Shown piece after piece: positions 56,120 to 64,000 of a stretch of DNA of 64,000 bases. Every line of letters starts with the position of its first letter. Within the stretch, counting starts at the first letter, position 1. Origin of the DNA: Perkinsus olseni. Taxonomy: Eukaryota; Perkinsozoa; Perkinsida. Where the stretch lies: the NCBI GenBank assembly GCA_013115125.1, contig JABANN010000037.1:47272-111271 (forward strand). Direction: 5' to 3'. The translations under genes were made by a program, and so were the position numbers. Below the pieces are notes generated by a model. The model did no database searches. It was not told the origin of the DNA and saw only the letters and a program-made list of their open reading frames with translations.

Positions 56120-56790
56120 ACTAAGTCCTTCAGCGCTGGCCCTTGGACAGGCCGAGAGACCTGAATCCTGCTGATGACATGATGAGAGTATCGCTGGACT
56201 CATCGTAGGTCATAGTCAGTCTGACTAAGTCAGACCCTGATCAATCAGGATAAGAGTCATACCAAGTTCGTTAGCCATGTCCGCCATCTGGGGATCATTG
56301 TAATCAGGCTCGAATTCCGTGCAGCCTTCATAGTATAATCAACACCTTTTATGTTAACGAAGGGCATCACAGTCAGGTCGAAGCTTCCACTATCGATGGT
56401 GGCCTACACCCTCGAGCATGTGCTTCCCGCAACACTTTCCGCAAGGAGTAGCCGAACAGCTCCCACCGCTATTGTAAGTAGCAGATGTACTGTAGAACTA
56501 GCGGTAATCGTAGTGGAAGCACTCGCAGATACCGTAGAAGAACTTGCCGAGGTTGAGTTAGTAGATACCAAGTAGAGTACTTGAAGTACTTCCTCTTCGT
56601 GGACCCATCCCGATCAAACCATCCAGAGATCCCGTACTCGAGCTGCTCGGAGCTGAGATGCTAGGGAAAAGTGCCTCTTTGTGGCATGGTCGAAGAGTAT
56701 GAAGAAGAAGAGACGCCTCGACCTCCCGGTCTTGGATGGTTAAAAATGAGGTGTATTCTTGCGCCGCTGCGAGAAGACTTTCGGTTTCCA
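56120..56790 (-). pseudogene. Decayed member of the C8-C36-C57 secreted family
   Basis: Stretches of near identity to the genes at 50546 and 60449 are plain (for example the segment for the third cysteine and the PDYNDPQM block near 56270-56330, and the Thr-rich part further right), but the frame is broken several times and no intact signal peptide is found. It is a dead copy inside segmental duplication A. Confidence 0.8.
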
Positions 56791-56800
56791 AGAGGCCTCA

Positions 56801-57850
56801 GGTCAGAGTATGGATAGGGATGCTTATCAAATCATGGCTCGATCAGTCTGTTCTCGTCAAATCCTTACGAAGAATAACGGATGAATGCAACCTCGTTACG
56901 AGGTCGTGGTATGATGACAGTTCCCCAATCGAATGAAAGATGTACCAGTGACCGCAATTGCCGCACCAAATACGCTTCGTTGAACACGATGGGTATTACG
57001 TCCGGAAAGAGCATAGTTGACCAACCACCTTTGTAGTGGTAGCAGTAGCAGCTTTGTTGAGGTCCGAAGCACCTCGCTTGGAAGCTGAGGCTCAACGCGA
57101 GCTTCCCGATATCCACGGCCGTAAACGTACCTACGCCGAGTGCATAGATTGGGTCTGTCGAGCCGCAATGGCCGTCGAGGGATACTGCACCTGCGACAAG
57201 CGGGAGAAGCAGGAGGCCGCTACGCTAACCGACACTATTGAGAGGATTGACGCCCAGACCCAAACGTCACACGAGGACCATATCGGTGTTCAAGCGGCTG
57301 AGGGTTACTGAAACGGTATTTGTCTTCGATCTACTTACTAAGTTTTTGATTCTGTGATGAAAACTATACGTAGTCCGCTGCCTAACGACTGTTTCTCGAA
57401 TGGATAGTGCGTAGTGGATTACGATGAAGATGATTATTATTATCATTATTATTATGGCATGATGAATCCTGTGGTTTCTTCTAGCATGAGGGTGGGTTGT
57501 CTTTAGAGTAAATACACAGTGTATTCGGGGGATTACACCTCGAAGTGACTTCGGGGAGCCGGATCGGAGTACACTTGCAATAGATTTACACAGCAAACTC
57601 GTGCACTGCATGCTAAACTACAGTGTAGTTACTACACTCTTTCAACTCGTACACCGTAATTTCGTACACCCTGCTAAAAAATTTTTTCTAAGTCGCGGAG
57701 CGTGATAGACGATACACCCTAGGCTAACACCTTTAGGAAAATCTTCGGACAGAGACGCGAATTGGAATCACTAATTTACAGCTTGCGATCAGTGATAACG
57801 AGTCAGTGATGATGTTAGTTGGGCGCATTATCCCATAATCTTCCAAGGTC
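56801..57850. other. Spacer with one unassigned open frame
   Basis: The plus-strand frame 57036-57311 (91 residues, charged, with CIDWVCRAAMAVEGYCTC) resembles no family I know; it might be a remnant of the second protein of the adjacent Harbinger element. An ATT/TTA-rich run lies at 57430-57455. The left end of the transposon should be in 57600-57850 but no clear terminal repeat is seen. Confidence 0.35.
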
Positions 57851-58825
57851 ATGCCTCTGCACGATCCCATAACAGACGCCACGGACGAAGAGCTGCGTAA
57901 GCGCTACCGGCTCTCTGCAGCCTCGTTGCGACAGCTGGCTAATATTCTGGAGTTGCGTGATTCTGGGAAACGCCACCATCCCATAACAAAGCTCTTGGTG
58001 GGCCTAAGATGCTTAGCGAGCGGGTGTTATCAGCTAGGGGAGGCTGACACATTGGGGTGTTCCCAATAATACGTCTCCAGGAGTCTGGCAGAAGTGGTGG
58101 AGGCTATAGTTGTACACCGCAACTATTTCATACGGTTTCCGAGCAACGCTACGATAGCCTCGGGGGATGCTGATGTGGATCCTCGTCTTCCAAATTGTAT
58201 TGGTCTTCTTGACGGCACGCATGTATTGCTGAAGGATGTGGTGCCTAGCGCTGAAAGAGCTGACTACGTCGACTCGAAGCGCCACATATCCCTCAATGTG
58301 CAGGCATTGCTAGGAGCAGGCGGTAGATGGATATCCGTCAGTACCTCGAATGTTGGGTCGGCTCATGACGCGCGAGTTTATCAGTCTAGCCTTCTATCGA
58401 GGAGGGTGAGGACCATACCTCATGGGTACTGGATTTGCGGTGATTCAGCGTATGGACTTGCTTCTACGCTCTACACCCCGTATGCGAACCCGCAGGCGAA
58501 CTCTCCTGAGGCTGCTTTCAATGTAGCGCACAAGAGCGTCCGTTCGGCGATCGAACGAAGGTTTCGGAAGCTCAAGCGCTCTTGGGCCATCTGCGATGGG
58601 AGGCTCCGCTTGAAACCGGTCGTGAAGTGCGCGAAGGCCGCTCTCGCTTGCTTCTGTCTTCATAACTTCCAATTGATGATGCAGGAGCCGGAGGAAGATG
58701 ACGAAGAGGATGAAAGGGACAACGATGAAGACGCGGTTGGGGATAGAGGGGTGGATGTTGGAGCTGAGGCATTGCTAGGGTTGGAGAGTAGGGCTGCATA
58801 TGTCGCGGCGCAATTCGCAGCGTAG
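57851..58825 (+). mobile_element. Harbinger/PIF-type DNA transposon, transposase gene with one in-frame stop
   Basis: A single frame of 325 codons encodes a HARBI1-like (DDE_Tnp_4) transposase. The N-terminal part has ELRKRYRLSAASLRQLANIL and LVGLRCLASGCYQLGEAD; then LGCSQ and YVSRSLAEVVEAI, the helix-turn-helix. The catalytic triad is in GLLDGTH (D), GDSAYGL (D) and RSAIERRF (E), followed by a CLHN segment and an acidic tail. One TAA at 58067-58069 interrupts the frame between the SQ and YVSR residues; everything else is intact, so inactivation is recent or the stop is bypassed. Terminal inverted repeats and a TWA target duplication could not be found by eye. Confidence 0.88.
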
Positions 58826-59039
58826 TTCCATCTTCAATATTTGATAGTGGAGTATTTTTCCTTTATGCTAGACCATGTTGAGTACCTGTTCAATTTGGTA
58901 AGGACATGCACAAGTCATCTGTTGCATGATTAGACCCTCGGCGCGCGCTTTTGTACTTGCTCAGCCTGCGAACTCAGGTTCAGCGTGTTACACCCCTTGG
59001 GAAAAGCCCCGGTACCGGTTTTGCACGGTAAGTTGGTGT

Positions 59040-59450
59040 GATTCGTGGTGTGAGTTGCATTTTTGCTCAAGCTCAGAGTCCAACTCAAGACTAGACTCCC
59101 GACGTTCAGCGGCAGTGAGTTAGTAACTCAGAAATTGTCGATATTACTCATGAATCGCGAGCGTGACTCAATTGCGTGAGGTTTTACTCGATGTCGGCAG
59201 TGCTTACTCGGAGAAGGTGAGCTCGACTCAAGAGTTGAGCTCATGCAGTGAGTCGACTCGAGAGATCGAACTCTGGCTCACAACTCAGGCTATTTACTCG
59301 GTAACTCCAACTCAAGCTCCAATCTCATGCTTGAGACTCGTGAGTTCGTCCTCATACTCTCGCATTCGAACTCTGCGGCTGATTAGGCTCCAGAGGTAAA
59401 CTCTTGAGGTGAGTTAACTCACGCGTGTGAGCCCGAACTCGCGATCCGCA
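59040..59450. repeat. ACTCA/TGAGT-rich tract
   Basis: At least thirteen ACTCA or TGAGT pentamers in about 410 bp on both strands, against fewer than one expected by chance, plus many ACTCG/CGAGT variants. One is a full TGACTCA (59165-59171). The tract ends exactly where duplication copy B begins (59457). It has no coding frame. Confidence 0.75.
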
Positions 59451-59456
59451 TACGGG

Positions 59457-59567
59457 CCCAGTTGGATTGCCGAGCTTCTCGTGTCCTTCAGTGACGTTCA
59501 TAAGGCCAAGGCTTTGGCTCAAAAACTCAGCTCGGAAATCGCTGCTGATTGTTTATATCGAATATGA
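59457..59567 (+). pseudogene. C-terminal remnant of a second ATP-grasp gene
   Basis: Encodes about 36 residues matching the end of the ligase at 53239-54750 (PSWIA, SDV.KAKALAQ, EIAADC.YRI) up to the same TGA. No upstream part exists; the left side is the ACTCA tract, so this is a truncated copy made by the block duplication. Confidence 0.85.
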
Positions 59568-60048
59568 GAAGTTTCTGCCTACCTGATGAGCCGAAATGGC
59601 GCTTGCCTTTTGTAAACAGCAGGATTCAACAAACGTCATCTTAACGATGGCCACATTTTCTCTTTTTTACTACTGCCGATGCGACCACCATCATTAAGGT
59701 TGCACCAATTTCAAAAAGCTGTTGCCTTCATTCGGGTGAGTAGAGCTGGACTAGCTCAGCTAGTAGTGGTGTATTCCGCACTAAGTTCTCTATCCTGTTG
59801 ACTCGAGCATCGCCAAGCAGATGACAGGTTGGACATCATCTAAACACCTAGCCAGGAGGCATTACAGTGGAGGTCATTGGCTTGGATATACCTCCCAAGC
59901 AAGCGGGCGAACTAGGAGATAAACCATCCTTTCAATATAGAACCCTCCTAGGGTATGTCTACACTGTTGACTACAGGTTCATCATCTGGGCCAAACGGCC
60001 ATCAGGTTCGTCAGGGGCCATCATAGGGCCCCTAACGAACTTGCTTCA

Positions 60049-60263
60049 CGGGAATAGAACTGTCGTTCCAACCGATACCTCGTCCACCCCTCGGGAATAG
60101 AACTGACGTTCCAACCGATACCTCGTCCACCCCTCGGGAATAGAACTGTCGTTCCAACCGATACCTCGTCCACCCCTCGGGAATAGAACTGACGTTCCAA
60201 CCGATACCTCGTCCACCCCTCGGGAATAGAACTGTCGTTCCAACCGATACCTCGTCCACCCCA
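60049..60263. repeat. 43-bp minisatellite, five units with A/T alternation
   Basis: Units start with CGGGAATAG at 60049, 60092, 60135, 60178 and 60221, a period of exactly 43 bp. Units are nearly identical, differing at one site that alternates GTC, GAC, GTC, GAC, GTC (AACTGTCG versus AACTGACG), so the array grew as an 86-bp dimer. Copy A of the duplication has a single diverged unit. Minus-strand frames across it are artefacts of the repeat. Confidence 0.95.
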
Positions 60264-60448
60264 CCCTTCACCAACGCGAGACTTTTGACTTAGTGCCAAA
60301 TCTTTGTTGCAATTAGAACAGATTACCAACGAATAACAGAAAGCAATAGAAAACATATTCACGCAAACTCATAGAAAACAACATACTCATAAACTACTTA
60401 ACACCGTTTAGAGGTCAAAAAAGCCAACACTCATTCAGACTACGCCCT

Positions 60449-61021
60449 TTAGCACTGGTCTTTAGAAAGGTCGAGAGAAACAACTCCCGCCATAGACATA
60501 CTGAAGGTATCGTTCGACTCGTCGTAGGTAATTATCATAGCCTGTTCGAGCTGATCAGGAGTCATGCCTAGTTCTTTAGCCATATCCACCATCTGGGGAT
60601 CATTGTAATCAGGCTCGAAGTCCGTGCAGCCTTTGATAGTATAATCAACACCGCTGATGTTAACTAAGGGCCTCACAGTCAAGTCGAAGCTTCCACTATC
60701 GATGGTGGCCGTACCCTTGAACATCATATACTTTCCGCAGTACTTCCCACTAGGAGTAGCCGAACAGCTTTCACCACTACTGGAAGTAGTAGTCGCAGAA
60801 CCCGAAGACCCTGTAGTAGAATCGCCAGGAGCCGTAGTATCGGGGCGGAAAGGTCCCTCAGTTGTCGTTTCGAGAGGAGATACTGTGGTACCCTGGGCAG
60901 CACCCGTAGTGGCTACAGTAGTTGTCGTAGTAGGAGCAACAGTAGTCGTTGTATCATCATCACTGCAACCCGTCAAAGAGAGAGCGACAATAACAGAGGC
61001 AGCAATGGCGTAGAACTTCAT
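60449..61021 (-). CDS. Secreted Thr/Ser-rich protein, C8-C36-C57 family, member 2
   Basis: A 190-residue intronless protein starting at ATG 61021, chosen because it gives a signal peptide (MKFYAIAASVIVALSLTGC); the frame is open further upstream to 61102. The signal ends in the lipobox-like LTGC followed by SDDD. A Thr-rich spacer of about 60 residues is much shorter than in member 1 and has no RRHF repeats. The C-terminal domain is nearly identical to member 1, with C-x8-C-x36-C-x57-C and a terminal KDQC. The codons of the domain are also closely alike at DNA level, so duplication or conversion was recent. It lies at the right end of duplication copy B. Confidence 0.87.
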   Translation of the reverse strand: MKFYAIAASVIVALSLTGCSDDDTTTTVAPTTTTTVATTGAAQGTTVSPLETTTEGPFRPDTTAPGDSTTGSSGSATTTSSSGESCSATPSGKYCGKYMMFKGTATIDSGSFDLTVRPLVNISGVDYTIKGCTDFEPDYNDPQMVDMAKELGMTPDQLEQAMIITYDESNDTFSMSMAGVVSLDLSKDQC

Positions 61022-62649
61022 TGTAAGGGAACACGAATTGAATTGAAAAACAGCACGTTTCAAACTGAATGTGATGAATATGAAATAGCAGACAGGCGAC
61101 ATGGTCCCTGCACAACCATTACATTCATCTAAAGGGAATCACACTAATTTCGTACTGGGCTCTTCAAGCGAACCCTAACCTGCGACTCACATATCTACCA
61201 TGACTTCCTCTATGCTACACCATTTGTGCGTATGAGTTTACATCATGTGTAGCGCTGAGCAAGCTACGCTAGTAGCCTCCCCGTAGGACACAATAGGGGG
61301 ACCCCTGGTTATCACAAGTGTGTGTCCTCGTGGTTCCCGCGCGTTTTGCTCGTTCGCCTCGATCTGAGTCAGGGGTTGCCTTGAAACTGTAGTAGAGGCT
61401 CAGTTACCGAGTCGCTATCAAGAATACTAGTGGTCCCACATCATCCGCCGATGAAGTCATGGGATCCTGTGTTTTATGAAGCTACCTTCAATTTTTAGTA
61501 GCACGGGCTGCAGCACACTACATGTATCTGAACGAGCTAGGGAGTGGAGTGGACAAGTCACTCGGCACAAATGGGCGATTGTGCGCTTCGCGAAGCATGC
61601 CACAATACGAAGTTAAATTGAAGTTGAATTATTGAATGATGCCATTCGCGAGGTAACGTACTCTCACATCATTGTCGATCCATGCAGCGTTACTGGTGTT
61701 ATCCATCCTTCACCACAAACGAGAATTAGTGTGTCTTCAGCCACTGGATCCGTCCTTTGCCGAAAAGAGGAGCTCCGCATGTGCGAGAGGTACCGTTAAT
61801 GCTTGCTTGACCGATGAGAGGTTTCCCGAGACCTGGAGGGGTCTTTACAAGAGGAGCGCGAAACGCTTCTTCCTCGAGGAATTCTCTTACTGCGGAGGTC
61901 CACTGTTATGCTTGGCGAAGGATCAGGGGACCCCTCGAGCTTCAAGAGCCGACCCTTGCGAAAAGCCCTAGGATGCGATGGCTGAAGTGAAGCTAACTAA
62001 GAGAGTCATCGCAAAGTGGCCAGTGTTTGACGAAGGGAGAACGGGGGCGCCGAGGGCGGACTAATCAGGACTCACGAGCACAGTAAGCTGGGGGACCCGC
62101 ACCCTACACACCTCCTTCTTCATCGTAGCTATTGGAGAAGACTCGAAACATTCGCACGGTCAGGCCATTTGCACGCGTACGCAGCTATGAAGGGCGAAGT
62201 GAGCAGACAAAGAATCATCCCTTGCCACTTAACGAGTGGTCACCAACCTCGAGTACGCCGTCAAGGGTAACCTCAACACAAGTTAGGAGTATATGTTTCT
62301 GGGTGACTAACTCGGTACCGCAGGGTTGGATAGTTCGCCTCGCTTACGCGCTGAGGATGTAGCACAACGGACTGTCTCCCGCATGAGATCCAAGTTTGGG
62401 ATTTCAATTGGCGAGGTGTTGGGTGTCCTCTGCACTGTGTCGTGTCAGGCGGTGAGTTATTTACGTTAGGGAAAATAGCACGTCGTAATCTTCCAAGCGT
62501 TGCCTTATTTGGAGCTCCTCGAATCGCGGTAGATACTCCGAGAGTGGATGCGGCTTGGTTGTCTGGACGGTAGGCTCATCTGGCCAGGATTCAGAGAGAT
62601 CAATTCCTACGGGCATGCAAAGTCGGTAGGTTCCTTCTTTTATTCAACC
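61022..62649. other. Long region without supported genes
   Basis: About 1.6 kb between two divergent secreted-family genes. A plus-strand frame at 61672-61971 (Cys/Arg-rich) has no recognised family or splice partner. A string AGCTACGCTAG near 61263 recurs near 51577, upstream of the other minus-strand member. Confidence 0.4.
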
Positions 62650-63153
62650 ATGCTCTCGCCAGTAATCTTCTGCTGCGCAGTACTCGCATTATCGCTCTCC
62701 GGCTGCATCGACCAAGCAGCTATTGAGCAGGCGGCTCTGCAAGAGCAATTGTTTCTCGCACCAAACCGTGAGCACACGGATGGTTCATCCGTAGCTGGGC
62801 TCGACAGCAACTCGTCTTCGTCTCGTGAAGATACCTGTGGTCGTGAGCCGGTCGGAGTGTATTGCTTCAACTATGAAGGTCTCGTCGGGAGTGTCAACGT
62901 GAGGTCGAAGGCTTTCTCAATCAGCATACCCTCTGGTGAGGTTATCAGCGACGTTGCCTACTACATCCACGATTGCTCCCTATTCGTGCCTGACTATAGT
63001 AACTTCCAACTCGTCGCTGCTGCCAAGAAGCTTGGCACGACCACTGCTGATTTGAATAAGGAACTCTCGATTACTTACTCAGTGCTGAATGATAGTTTCT
63101 CTGTGTCGTATCCCCCTACTACTTCTCTCAACCTCACTAGGGATCAGTGTTGA
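62650..63153 (+). CDS. Secreted protein, C8-C36-C57 family, member 3 (diverged)
   Basis: A 167-residue intronless protein. ATG 62650 is chosen over the frame opening at 62548 because it begins a signal peptide (MLSPVIFCCAVLALSLSGC) with the lipobox-like LSGC. The Ser/Asn-rich spacer is short (about 55 residues). The C-terminal domain differs at most positions from members 1 and 2 yet keeps the cysteine spacing exactly (C-x8-C-x36-C-x57-C) with PDY after the third Cys, LND[ST] before the end, and a terminal RDQC. It is on the opposite strand to members 1 and 2. This conservation of spacing under strong sequence change supports a disulphide-held fold. Confidence 0.82.
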   Translation: MLSPVIFCCAVLALSLSGCIDQAAIEQAALQEQLFLAPNREHTDGSSVAGLDSNSSSSREDTCGREPVGVYCFNYEGLVGSVNVRSKAFSISIPSGEVISDVAYYIHDCSLFVPDYSNFQLVAAAKKLGTTTADLNKELSITYSVLNDSFSVSYPPTTSLNLTRDQC

Positions 63154-63699
63154 TTGAGGAGACAATCTTTCTTCTGGAGTAGCCTAACTGCCTACTCTCC
63201 AGAACTACTAGCCTGTGTATAATGTTCCTTCATCGAATACTTCGTTGCTACGCCACTCGATAGGCAAGCAGAAGCCAATCGTCTGTAAGGCAGTCTCCTC
63301 CAGATGCCGAATATGCTTCGCCCCTGCCTTGACAGTATCAAGAGTTGAAAGGCCCAATGTTTGAGTGAAGAGGGTTTCTGGTGTTTGGTTGATCTAGTTA
63401 CTGGAATGTGAATCACACCGTGTGAACGTGATGAAGCAGGTCCTCATGGCCGAACAGGAGACATTTCACGTTGTCACAGTCTAGGAGTCTAATTGTGTCA
63501 CGGAGAAGATGAAGAAAAACGTCACACTTGCTGTCGGCTGCAGTCGTATCCTAGAGTGCTAGTTCTCGCAGCGTGTCCCACTCGCGTTCATAGCGTTGAT
63601 TGTAGGTATCGGGAGATTCACTTGAGTTTTCAATCGTACATCGGTACGACTGTATTGTAATGTAGTTGTTGTCGATTTTCTTTCTGATTAATTGTTCCA
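63154..63699. other. Intergenic spacer
   Basis: Between two plus-strand secreted-family genes. No supported gene; it should hold the promoter of the last member. Confidence 0.45.
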
Positions 63700-64000
63700 A
63701 TGTCCATGTTTTCATACACTGGACTCTTCGTCGCTCTGATCGCTCTATTCCTGGCGGGATGTTCTAGTGACAGCACCAGTACTGCTGCTCCGACCTCTGC
63801 TCCTGAGGTGGCCACGACCGGTAGCGGGAATAATCACTTCATGGCCTCTACAACAGCTAGCGATTTTGATGACAACACCACCCCGTCGTCATACACGGAA
63901 GGGGGCGACGATTACTGCTCTGGCAAGCCCGCTGGTGAGTATTGTGGCAAGATTAATGGTGAAATGGCTCGAATCCTCATCGAGGAACACGTCTTCTATT
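63700..64000 (+). CDS. Secreted protein, C8-C36-C57 family, member 4, cut by window edge
   Basis: An open frame of 100 codons from ATG 63700 to the window end without a stop. It begins with a signal peptide (MSMFSYTGLFVALIALFLAGC; the core is LFVALIALFLAGC) with the lipobox-like LAGC, then SSDSTSTAAPTS and an Asp/Thr-rich spacer, and the first two domain cysteines as CSGKPAGEYC, which is again C-x8-C, followed by GK as in members 1 and 2. The rest of the domain is beyond the edge. It is 547 bp downstream of member 3 on the same strand. Confidence 0.75.
   Translation, partial: MSMFSYTGLFVALIALFLAGCSSDSTSTAAPTSAPEVATTGSGNNHFMASTTASDFDDNTTPSSYTEGGDDYCSGKPAGEYCGKINGEMARILIEEHVFY

Larger units (their letters stand above)
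54640..56800. repeat. Segmental duplication, copy A
   Basis: The end of the ATP-grasp gene, its 3' flank, a spacer, one unit of the 43-bp sequence (near 55955-56000) and a decayed secreted-family gene occur in the same order as in 59457-61100. Similarity by eye is high at 54640-55160 and 56120-56500 and lower between. Copy A has about 0.8 kb extra in the middle. Confidence 0.75.
59457..61100. repeat. Segmental duplication, copy B
   Basis: Matches copy A (54640-56800) in order and orientation: ATP-grasp 3' end, flank, 43-bp unit and secreted-family gene. Here the secreted gene is intact and the 43-bp unit has grown to five copies. Confidence 0.75.

Noticed and set aside
60021-60362. Overlapping minus-strand frames of 70-113 residues with repeated GWTRYRLER
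   Set aside because: They arise because the 43-bp minisatellite cycles through three frames; the protein repeat is a by-product.
51570-61270. Shared AGCTACGCTAG upstream of two secreted-family genes as a promoter element
   Set aside because: Only one 11-mer, at different distances from the start codons; may simply be leftover homology.
1-64000. CRISPR arrays, bacterial operons, or ribosomal RNA genes
   Set aside because: No regularly spaced direct repeats with unique spacers, no Shine-Dalgarno-led gene strings, and no rRNA sequence seen; spliceosomal introns show a eukaryotic nuclear genome.

Overview
The window looks like nuclear DNA of a gene-dense protist, most likely an alveolate near Perkinsus or the dinoflagellates. 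The reasons are: genes on both strands with short spacers (30 to about 700 bp in most places); spliceosomal introns nearly all 42-58 nt long with GT/AG ends; RNA-binding proteins with long Gly-Lys (GKGKGK) tails; a cilium gene (ZMYND10) beside an isocitrate lyase with a peroxisomal tail; and an eRF1 with TASNIKS and GGQ, matching the use of TAA, TAG and TGA as stops. The organism call is an inference from content, not from a marker gene.

Layout. 0.2-3.5 kb: a multi-exon gene of unknown function, open at the left edge. 3.5-11.5 kb, plus strand: a SEN1-type helicase, a degenerate GABA-aminotransferase-like gene and a RanBPM-like SPRY/CTLH protein. 12-24 kb: isocitrate lyase, ZMYND10, a small divergent gene, and two tandem CD36/LIMP-2-like receptors. 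24-33 kb: eRF1, a serine carboxypeptidase, and two adjacent KH-domain proteins. 33-44.4 kb, minus strand: a kinase-like protein, a SLC30A9-like zinc transporter, pyroglutamyl-peptidase I, a nucleotide-sugar transporter, a TPR protein and a C2 protein. 44.7-50.4 kb: poorly known genes (Cys-rich membrane protein, coiled-coil protein). 50.5-64 kb: an accessory region that differs from the rest. It holds five copies (three whole, one decayed, one cut by the window edge) of a secreted Thr-rich protein family, an ATP-grasp ligase, a duplicated block, a 43-bp minisatellite, a Harbinger transposon and an ACTCA/TGAGT-rich tract.

The left three quarters is mostly housekeeping: RNA metabolism (SEN1, eRF1, KH proteins), peptide turnover (carboxypeptidase, pyroglutamyl peptidase), glyoxylate cycle, zinc and sugar-nucleotide transport, and cilium assembly. 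Two gene styles coexist: intron-rich genes (up to 13 introns) and long intronless ones (SEN1, isocitrate lyase, both CD36-like genes, ATP-grasp, kinase-like, secreted family).

The best candidate for something undescribed is the secreted family at the right. Its members share a lipobox-like signal peptide (L-[TSA]-G-C), a Thr/Ser-rich spacer and a C-terminal domain with exact cysteine spacing C-x8-C-x36-C-x57-C, the last Cys being the final residue. I do not recognise it as a known domain. Splice sites throughout were placed by eye from frame, family alignment and GT/AG consensus; no transcript data were available.
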